Of a DNA stretch of 7,203 nt, positions 1-4,509 are shown piece after piece (position 1 is the stretch's first letter; each line of letters starts with the position of its first letter). The translations under genes and the position numbers were made by a program. Source of the stretch: Verrucomicrobiales bacterium. GTDB taxonomy: Bacteria; Verrucomicrobiota; Verrucomicrobiia; Limisphaerales; UBA1100. The stretch covers positions 1-7,203 of the forward strand of contig WTHG01000288.1 in assembly GCA_011523245.1 (NCBI GenBank), given 5' to 3'. The notes below the pieces were generated by a model. It saw only the letters and a list, made by a program, of their open reading frames with translations. It was not told where the DNA came from and made no database searches.

Positions 1-45
1 CCATAGGCCATAAATAAAACCGATTAATGCCAGTCCAATGATCAT
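1..45 (-). CDS. possible start of a small hydrophobic/membrane protein (partial)
   Basis: Reading the minus strand from an ATG at 45-43, fifteen codons stay open to the window edge and encode MIIGLALIGFIYGLW, which looks like the beginning of a transmembrane helix. The frame is closed upstream by a TAA near 85. It would lie 68 nt downstream of the 227-residue membrane protein gene and in the same direction, so it could be a further member of that gene cluster. No Shine-Dalgarno sequence precedes the ATG and only 45 bases are visible. This is a weak call, and chance hydrophobicity in AT-rich DNA could explain it. Confidence 0.2.
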   Translation of the reverse strand, partial: MIIGLALIGFIYGLW

Positions 46-90
46 CTGGATACTCAGTGATAATGCCTGATCAATTTCAGTTTGTTAACT

Positions 91-108
91 AAAAACAAAG
101 TTGTTTTT
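91..108. terminator. AT-only hairpin just after the 227-residue gene
   Basis: aaaaacaa (91-98) and ttgttttt (101-108) are perfectly complementary, giving a stem of about 7 bp with a short loop. The hairpin begins 5 nt beyond the stop codon of the minus-strand gene ending at 114. It has T-rich flanks on both strands but almost no G-C pairs, so as an intrinsic terminator it would be weak. Its position is the main support. Confidence 0.3.
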
Positions 109-113
109 GGCTC

Positions 114-797
114 TCAATGCAGACTGATTTGGCATTCGGCAGATTCCAGTTTTTGCTGGAACGATTGAGCTCGGGTTTCTGGGAGATTCTCCGCAATGGT
201 CTGCGGAGCATGTTTCAGCATTTCATAAATATCGAATGTACTCAAATCGGGCCTGAGCTCAGCGATGATTTTCTTGATCCGATAAAAGTTCGGGCCCGAA
301 TTGTTTAGCGTGAGCGTATACCCTGTATTTTTGGGGATATCAGTTGGTTTGGAGGGAATTGCTTCCCCAATTTCCTCAGCCTCTGGAAAAGGGAGGGGGT
401 TGAGGGGCTCGGGGATGGATGCCGTTTCAGTGTATCCGCACTCCCAGCAGCGCATTTCGCCATTCCATTCGCGCATGAAGCCATCGCAGGAAGGGCAACT
501 GGCTTCATTTTCATTTAGGAAAGATTCTAATGTTGGCGGGACTGCAGCTTCCGATAATTGGTTGATTACTTTGGTTTTGCCTCCATCCATCATCGATTGA
601 ATTTTTTCGCCAATGCTTTGGCCGGCCCATCGAAAGAAGAGGATCGGGGCAACTAAGCCCATTACAATGATCGTGGCTTCTTTATTCCCGTTTTCGACTA
701 AGGCTCCCGCGACGATTAGTCCGCAGATGAAACCCACGGTGGACCCAATAAAGGTAAAAACTCTCTCGATAATAGGCTTTTTGTCAGAATCATCCAT
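114..797 (-). CDS. two-TM zinc-ribbon protein with L7/L12-CTD-like C-terminal domain
   Basis: This is a 227-residue protein of unknown function. Residues ~13-33 and ~41-57 are hydrophobic and predict two membrane helices separated by a short polar turn. C101, C104, C117 and C120 form a CxxC-x12-CxxC zinc ribbon (CPSC ... CWEC). After a proline/glutamate-rich linker (~126-158), residues ~161-227 form a domain with the pattern of the ribosomal L7/L12 C-terminal domain. The same domain ends the 301-residue protein encoded just upstream: the two share IRPELGTFD/LRPDLSTFD-type and ...P.TIA(D/E)NL... blocks. The start is the ATG at 797-795, 17 nt after the neighbour's TAG stop, with no clear Shine-Dalgarno, which suggests translational coupling in one operon. 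The L7/L12 CTD in ribosomes recruits translation GTPases, but whether this copy does so is unknown. The likely location is membrane-anchored with ribbon and C-terminal domain in the cytoplasm. Confidence 0.85.
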   Translation of the reverse strand: MDDSDKKPIIERVFTFIGSTVGFICGLIVAGALVENGNKEATIIVMGLVAPILFFRWAGQSIGEKIQSMMDGGKTKVINQLSEAAVPPTLESFLNENEASCPSCDGFMREWNGEMRCWECGYTETASIPEPLNPLPFPEAEEIGEAIPSKPTDIPKNTGYTLTLNNSGPNFYRIKKIIAELRPDLSTFDIYEMLKHAPQTIAENLPETRAQSFQQKLESAECQISLH

Positions 798-814
798 TCT
801 ATGGATAGGGTTCT

Positions 815-1720
815 CTATTTAATCTCCACGGTGCACCCAGCATCCTCCAGTCGTTTCTTGAACTGAGCAGCTGCATCCGGGGCCAGATTATCCGCGATGG
901 TGTTCGGGAAATCACGCATCAATTGATAGGTATCGAATGTGCCCAATTCCGGCCGGATTTCTTGGATGATTTTAGTAGCATCATACGTGCCGAGGCCGCA
1001 GCTGGTGATGATGAGAGAGACCTGCCCGGAAGTATCCGGTGCCGGTTCCTCTGCGACCGGTTGGGCCTCGTGCGGGGTGGCTGGTTCCTGCCCCGGAGTT
1101 TTTTCAAAGAGCGCTTCGGGATTGCCAATACGGGTGCGTTTGAGCGTGATGTACTGGAAGGTCGGGGAGACGCGGACGCGGACAAAATCGCCCTTGTCAT
1201 CCACCACGCCGGAGATGATTTTGAATTCCTTCTGCACCCCCTGCCAGTTGGTGTAGTGGATGATGGATGTATCCGAGGTAGTAGTTTGAACCGGTAGCGG
1301 TTCCTTGGGCAACTGCGCCGGAGCCGCCACGCCCTTGAGGATGCGCGTCTTTGAACGGTTCAGTGAAATGCGCTTAAAGGTAGGTGCCACCCGTACGGAA
1401 AAGTGATTACCTTTTCTCCTGATGGATTTTGGGTCGCCGATAAATTGTTTCAGGTCACCTTCGAAATTGAGATACTCAATGACAATTGTTGAATCGGCAG
1501 TCGGTGCCTTATAACCTTTTTTATCTTTGCCGTTGGAGGAATTCTCCTTACTGGTTTTTTCGGATTCAGAGGCTACAGACGTGGTTTCGGTCAGACCGGT
1601 CTTTTCGCGCTCGGGTTTTTTTCTTTCTACCTTTATGGGCTGCGTGGGGGTTCGAGTTGCCGGTGTTTGGTTTGAGCTATCACTGACAAACTTCTTAATT
1701 AAATCATCAAATAATCCCAT
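815..1720 (-). CDS. 301-residue protein: two tandem beta-rich repeats plus L7/L12-CTD-like domain
   Basis: The function is unknown. A short amphipathic start (MGLFDDLIKKFV) is followed by a charged Ser/Thr/Lys/Glu-rich linker (~15-75). Two related units come next, ~77-128 and ~150-199, sharing the pattern I.Y.N..G..K.F ... VRV.PTF..I.L.R. They are probably small beta-barrels. The spacing of conserved positions faintly recalls WYL/SH3-like domains, but I would not name the family. A second acidic Pro/Glu linker (~205-232) leads to residues ~234-301, which align along their length with the ribosomal L7/L12 C-terminal domain. The tail AAAQFKKRLEDAGCTVEIK matches the AEALKKALEEAGAEVEVK type of ending in E. 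coli L7/L12. This is not L12 itself: the N-terminal dimerisation domain is absent and the length is more than double. The ATG at 1720-1718 has a weak purine tract (aaaaagg) about 8 nt upstream. The gene is probably co-transcribed with the 227-residue gene 17 nt downstream and lies 224 nt after the RT stop. Confidence 0.85.
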   Translation of the reverse strand: MGLFDDLIKKFVSDSSNQTPATRTPTQPIKVERKKPEREKTGLTETTSVASESEKTSKENSSNGKDKKGYKAPTADSTIVIEYLNFEGDLKQFIGDPKSIRRKGNHFSVRVAPTFKRISLNRSKTRILKGVAAPAQLPKEPLPVQTTTSDTSIIHYTNWQGVQKEFKIISGVVDDKGDFVRVRVSPTFQYITLKRTRIGNPEALFEKTPGQEPATPHEAQPVAEEPAPDTSGQVSLIITSCGLGTYDATKIIQEIRPELGTFDTYQLMRDFPNTIADNLAPDAAAQFKKRLEDAGCTVEIK

Positions 1721-1726
1721 AATAAT

Positions 1727-1759
1727 GCCTTTTTATTTTGATCACGCAACAGCAAAGGC
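1727..1759 (-). promoter_or_regulatory. alternative hairpin covering the ribosome-binding region of the 301-residue gene
   Basis: On the minus strand gccttt (1759-1754) can pair with aaaggc (1732-1727). This would bury the only Shine-Dalgarno-like tract (aaaaagg) in front of the ATG at 1720. The 5' arm is also part of the 27-bp long-range stem (1737-1763 with 2030-2056), so the two pairings exclude each other. A switch between exposed and hidden ribosome-binding site is therefore possible. The pairing is seen in the sequence; the regulation is inference. Confidence 0.3.
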
Positions 1760-1763
1760 GACT
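1737..1763. repeat. distal arm of the 27-bp long-range imperfect inverted repeat
   Basis: This arm matches the reverse complement of 2030-2056 at 23 of 27 positions. All four differences are A here versus G in the other copy, read on the same strand. It ends 17 nt before the ATG of the 301-residue gene. Confidence 0.8.
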
Positions 1764-1773
1764 TAGGTCTTGG

Positions 1774-1821
1774 ACCGACTCCGATCTGGAGTCGTTCCAT
1801 CGTCTCCAGATCGGAGTCGGT
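1774..1821. repeat. 18-bp inverted repeat with self-complementary arms
   Basis: Arms 1774-1791 and 1804-1821 are perfectly complementary with a 12-nt spacer. The left half can also fold alone as cgactcc (1776-1782), loop gatct, ggagtcg (1788-1794). The right half can do the same as cgtctcc (1801-1807), loop agatc, ggagtcg (1813-1819), with one mismatch. The element can therefore be one long hairpin or two small hairpins with complementary loops. It has no T-tract, so it is not a classical terminator. Confidence 0.85.
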
Positions 1822-1865
1822 GGATGCCCTCAATGCCATGGGCCTAAACACGGGTTTGCATTTAA

Positions 1866-1918
1866 TTCCCATGCTTAACGCATGGGGCTTCCACCGTCCC
1901 ATGCGTTAAGCATGGGAA
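1866..1918. repeat. 21-bp perfect inverted repeat with self-complementary arms
   Basis: Arms 1866-1886 and 1898-1918 are perfectly complementary with an 11-nt spacer. Each arm is itself a perfect 7-bp hairpin with a 5-nt loop: cccatgc/gcatggg with loop ttaac (1868-1886), and the same stem with loop gttaa (1898-1916). The architecture repeats that of the 1774-1821 element with unrelated sequence. REP/BIME-like paired palindromes are a possible parallel. No T-tract follows on either strand. Confidence 0.9.
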
Positions 1919-1944
1919 CGATGTCACTAATGCCGGTTAACACT

Positions 1945-3408
1945 TTAGGCGCTCTCCCTCACGAGTGTTGTGTGCCTGTGCTTCCCGGTATGGAGGGAAT
2001 CGAGCCCGGTATGTTTCCGGGCCGATGGCAGCCGCCTCTGCTGCTGCGCGATCAAATTTTCGTTTCGCATTTGGAAAAATGACGATTCCAAATGCCCATG
2101 CCGCAAAAGTCGACGTCGATGTTGTAAGCTGGGTAAGCCCATGGATCGTAGACGGCTAAAGGACAGCTTGCGGAAATTGCCTTTTTTATGACCATTCCTA
2201 AAAGTGACAGAGAGAATTTCTTCGGCTAACCAGCGATCTAATTCCCGGAGCTGTTTTTCGTCATTCACATGCTTTAGGTAGTAATCAATCACCGCCACGG
2301 ATCGAAACGTCTCGTTGACCACATCCCGTGCAATATCGACTGCCAATTGCGCCCGGCCATTGGCATGTCTTTGTTTACTTAATCGATGGCGTTTCCTGCG
2401 AAAAGCGGTTCGAAAGAGATTGCGAATCTTCCGGCCTTTTTCTCGAGCCATACCCACTGATTGGTCCGCCCTAAATTCCAAGCCGAGATGCTGGAATCGG
2501 TCGACCGCTTCAAACGCGCCATCCGTGTGGCCGGCGGTTTGTGGGAAGAAAAAGTTTCGATGTGCCTTGGGCTTGCTCTGAACACGCAGAGCATCAAAGG
2601 CTTCACCCATCAGTTCGGCGGCTTGAAGCGCATCGGTGCGGTTCGATGAAAAGGCGAGGAGATCATCAGCATACCGGAAATACTTCAGGCCCTTGATTTT
2701 GGCGAGTTGCCGATCCAGTGGGGTTAGGTAGAGGTTGGCAAAGAAACAGGCGATTGCTGTTCCAAACGCAATCCCTCGGTTAGCGGTATTTACGGTTAGG
2801 CCGTCTTCTTGCAGTACCTCGAACTGAATGCGTTGGCGGAGTAATTTAAAGAGGTAATCATCCGGGTTAATCCAATCGGCCAGCAGAGTGAGTAGACGTT
2901 CGTGATTGATGCTCGGGAAATAATCGGCCACATCCCGTTTTACGAAATACAATGGGCGCGGTAATTGGCGGATGTGTTGCTCCACTCGATGCTGGCAGCT
3001 ATCCACCCCATGACTGCCCATGCGATAGGCGAAACAGCTGGGTTCATATACGCTGTGGAAATACTTGGTGAGCTCTCGGTAGAGCATAAGATCCACAATA
3101 CGCTCCTCCCAAGGATAGAGATAAATGGTGCGGTCCTTGCCGTTGGTATTGAAGTGCAGTTCGATGCCGGGGCGATAGGTAAATTCCCGCCGTGCCAATT
3201 GTCGGTGTAGTTGGGCAGTGTTTTGCAGGGAATCGGCGGCAAAATCGTACAGTGTACGGCCATCGTGCGAGCGGCCCAAGGCTTTGCGCCAGGTAAAGAG
3301 CGGCTTGGAGTAGGCCCGTATCACCGCCTGATGCAGAGCCAACTCCGAATAAATTCGGTCAAACGTGGCCCTCTTATGCGAGGCCGGCAATGGACACGAT
3401 ACAATCAT
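1945..3408 (-). CDS. reverse transcriptase of unassigned class (YADD)
   Basis: This is an RNA-directed DNA polymerase of 487 residues from the ATG at 3408-3406. The open frame extends to a GTG at 3453, giving 502 residues, and neither start has a convincing Shine-Dalgarno. Numbered from the ATG: a conserved RT block RTIYLYPWEERIVD lies near 93-106; motif A is KRDVADYFPSI with catalytic D159; motif B is GIAFGTAIACFFANLYL (~213-229); the YADD box is at 246-249; and the motif E-like block LGLEFRADQSVGMAREK is at ~309-325, followed by a basic thumb. A C-terminal region with SRLRSMGLPSL and HRRRLLRHGH (~419-440) ends in a low-complexity Gln/Arg/His tail encoded inside the structured RNA. There is no HNH endonuclease and no recognisable intron maturase. 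Motif B lacks the SQ typical of DGR enzymes, and the retron VTG signature is not seen. It is divergent from nadA and upstream of two L7/L12-CTD-like genes. RT identity is very likely; the class (retron-like, unknown-group/DRT or other) is open. Confidence 0.9.
   Translation of the reverse strand: MIVSCPLPASHKRATFDRIYSELALHQAVIRAYSKPLFTWRKALGRSHDGRTLYDFAADSLQNTAQLHRQLARREFTYRPGIELHFNTNGKDRTIYLYPWEERIVDLMLYRELTKYFHSVYEPSCFAYRMGSHGVDSCQHRVEQHIRQLPRPLYFVKRDVADYFPSINHERLLTLLADWINPDDYLFKLLRQRIQFEVLQEDGLTVNTANRGIAFGTAIACFFANLYLTPLDRQLAKIKGLKYFRYADDLLAFSSNRTDALQAAELMGEAFDALRVQSKPKAHRNFFFPQTAGHTDGAFEAVDRFQHLGLEFRADQSVGMAREKGRKIRNLFRTAFRRKRHRLSKQRHANGRAQLAVDIARDVVNETFRSVAVIDYYLKHVNDEKQLRELDRWLAEEILSVTFRNGHKKGNFRKLSFSRLRSMGLPSLQHRRRLLRHGHLESSFFQMRNENLIAQQQRRLPSARKHTGLDSLHTGKHRHTTLVRESA
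2004..2022 (-). repeat. 6-bp GC hairpin inside the RT 3' end
   Basis: gcccgg (2004-2009) and ccgggc (2017-2022) are perfectly complementary with a 7-nt loop. The hairpin lies within the last codons of the RT and inside the 27-bp closing stem. The nonamer cccggtatg occurs twice here (1984-1992 and 2005-2013) and causes the repeated HTG in the RT tail. Confidence 0.55.
2030..2056. repeat. RT-proximal arm of the 27-bp long-range imperfect inverted repeat
   Basis: This arm is complementary to 1737-1763 (23 Watson-Crick pairs, plus four G-U pairs on the minus strand). It lies within RT codons for the LIAQQQRRL stretch, so the sequence serves the protein frame and the RNA structure at once. Confidence 0.8.
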
Positions 3409-3435
3409 CCCGTTGAATCCACGGGCGCGCAGGGT

Positions 3436-3453
3436 GTGGGTAGCATAACCCAC
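3436..3453. promoter_or_regulatory. hairpin in the RT-nadA divergent region
   Basis: gtgggt (3436-3441) and acccac (3448-3453) pair perfectly with a 6-nt loop. The palindrome lies between the two divergent coding regions if the RT starts at 3408. It could be an operator or simply part of the leader. No convincing promoter boxes were found beside it. Confidence 0.25.
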
Positions 3454-3525
3454 GGTGAGAGAAGGGGAACCTTGAGTTGTTCACCTGAAATTGACGATCC
3501 CGATTCCGGGCCGTATCATCAACCC

Positions 3526-4467
3526 GTGCCAACCACCACGCCAACTGATGCCCTGAGCACCGAGATTCTCGAGCTGAAGGAAAAGCTCAATGCCGTCATT
3601 CTCGTACACAATTATCAGGTGCCGGAGATTCAGGAGATCGGCGATTATGTGGGGGATTCACTCGGACTCTCGCAGCAGGCGGCTGAGACCGATGCGGATG
3701 TGATCGTGTTCTGCGGCGTGCATTTCATGGCCGAAACCGCGAAAATTCTGTCGCCCAACAAGACGGTGATTCTGCCTGATCGCGATGCCGGCTGTTCACT
3801 GGAGGAAAGCTGTCCGCCCGACAAACTCCGCGAACTACAGGCGACCAACCCGAATTTTTTTACGGTCACGTACATCAACTGCAGTGCCGAGGTGAAGGCA
3901 CTCTCCGACGTCATTTGCACCAGCGGCAACGCCCAAAAAATCGTGGAGCAATGTCCGCCGGACAAGGATCTGCTCTTTGTGCCGGACGAAAACCTTGGGC
4001 AATGGGTGATGGAACAAACCGGCCGGCCGATGACGCTGTGGCAGGGCAACTGTTACGTGCACGTGGAGTGGACGCACGCCGCCATCACCCAGATTCGTGA
4101 TGAACATCCCGACGCGCCCGTGGTCGCCCATCCCGAATGCACTAAGGCCGTGCGCATTCTGGCCGACGAAGTGTGCCCCACCGAAAAGATGGTGCACTAC
4201 TGCCGCGGTGTGGAGAGTGATTCGGTGATCATTGCCACCGAGGCCGGCATGTTGCATCGTTTGAAAAAAGAGTGTCCCGAAAAGAATTTCATCCCGGCTC
4301 CCACCGAGAAATGCGCCTGCAACGAGTGTCACTTCATGAAAATGAACACGCTCGAGAAAGTCCGCAACTGTATGCGTGATCTGACACCGCAAGTGGAGCT
4401 CTCGCCCGAGATTCTTGAGCGTGCCAAACTCCCTATCGAGCGCATGCTTGAGTGGACGGCTCGGTAG
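3526..4467 (+). CDS. nadA: quinolinate synthase NadA
   Basis: NadA condenses iminoaspartate with dihydroxyacetone phosphate to quinolinate in de novo NAD synthesis, using a [4Fe-4S] cluster in the cytoplasm. With the GTG start at 3526 it has 313 residues, near the size of compact NadA proteins such as that of Thermotoga (~300). Hallmarks include VILVHNYQVPEIQ..GDYVGDSL near the N-terminus, GVHFMAETAKILSP (~64-77), and cysteines matching the three cluster ligands: C90 (DAGCSL), C176 (WQGNCYVH) and C263 (PTEKCACNEC). HPEC (~202-205) and the C-terminal ...R.LDL/ERMLEW-type ending are also typical. The segment VCPTEKM (~216-222) replaces the common VGSTSGM substrate-binding motif and keeps only the Thr of GST. 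A TTG at 3472 preceded by agaagggg is an alternative start that adds 18 non-conserved residues. The frame is open back to 3211, but that part overlaps the RT antisense and is not NadA. No nadB or nadC is in view. Confidence 0.95.
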   Translation: MPTTTPTDALSTEILELKEKLNAVILVHNYQVPEIQEIGDYVGDSLGLSQQAAETDADVIVFCGVHFMAETAKILSPNKTVILPDRDAGCSLEESCPPDKLRELQATNPNFFTVTYINCSAEVKALSDVICTSGNAQKIVEQCPPDKDLLFVPDENLGQWVMEQTGRPMTLWQGNCYVHVEWTHAAITQIRDEHPDAPVVAHPECTKAVRILADEVCPTEKMVHYCRGVESDSVIIATEAGMLHRLKKECPEKNFIPAPTEKCACNECHFMKMNTLEKVRNCMRDLTPQVELSPEILERAKLPIERMLEWTAR

Positions 4468-4509
4468 CCTTTCCCCTTGCCACGGTCCGGCGGCCTGTAA
4501 CACTGGGGC

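Larger units (their letters stand above)
1737..2056 (-). ncRNA. candidate multi-hairpin structured RNA overlapping the RT 3' end
   Basis: Arms 2056-2030 and 1763-1737 can pair over 27 consecutive positions. Of these, 23 are Watson-Crick and four (2032/1761, 2038/1755, 2044/1749, 2049/1744) are G-U if the minus strand is transcribed; on the plus strand the same four would be A-C mismatches. This bias points to an RNA read in the RT direction. Inside the closing stem, in minus-strand order, lie a 6-bp GC hairpin (2022-2004), a 6-bp stem (1969-1964 with 1944-1939) whose loop holds the RT stop, and long palindromes at 1918-1866 and 1821-1774. The layout recalls a retron msr-msd RNA with its flanking a1/a2 repeats, or another RT-associated structured RNA. 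However, it lies 3' of and overlapping the RT gene, whereas retron RNAs usually lie 5'. A mobile MITE-like element with terminal inverted repeats is the main alternative. The structure is firm as pairing; function is inferred. Confidence 0.45.

Noticed and set aside
1774..1918. Rho-independent terminators after the RT
   Set aside because: The stems are strong, but no run of U follows either palindrome on the minus strand or on the plus strand.
1737..2056. Diversity-generating retroelement (template/variable repeat) reading of the A-versus-G differences between the 27-bp arms
   Set aside because: All differences are A/G, which fits adenine mutagenesis superficially. But the copies are only 27 bp, inverted, not at the 3' end of a target gene, and the RT lacks the DGR motif B. 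No ~100-bp near-repeat was seen in the window.
1737..2056. Integron attC site or insertion sequence ends
   Set aside because: No integrase or transposase gene is present, and no attC core-site pattern or target-site duplication is visible. A MITE-like origin stays possible and is named as the alternative.
1699..2082. Two small open frames on opposite strands, both encoding HALSMG and PLLLRDQ
   Set aside because: The shared peptides come from the inverted repeats being read on both strands, not from related genes.
1945..3453. Group II intron with its encoded protein
   Set aside because: No HNH endonuclease or clear maturase domain is present, and no domain V-type sequence was recognised near either end. 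The palindromes do not follow intron domain order.
3211..3525. Long N-terminal extension of NadA in the same open frame
   Set aside because: The stretch lies antisense to the RT start, has no NadA family similarity and lies before the expected N-terminus. It is an open frame by composition.
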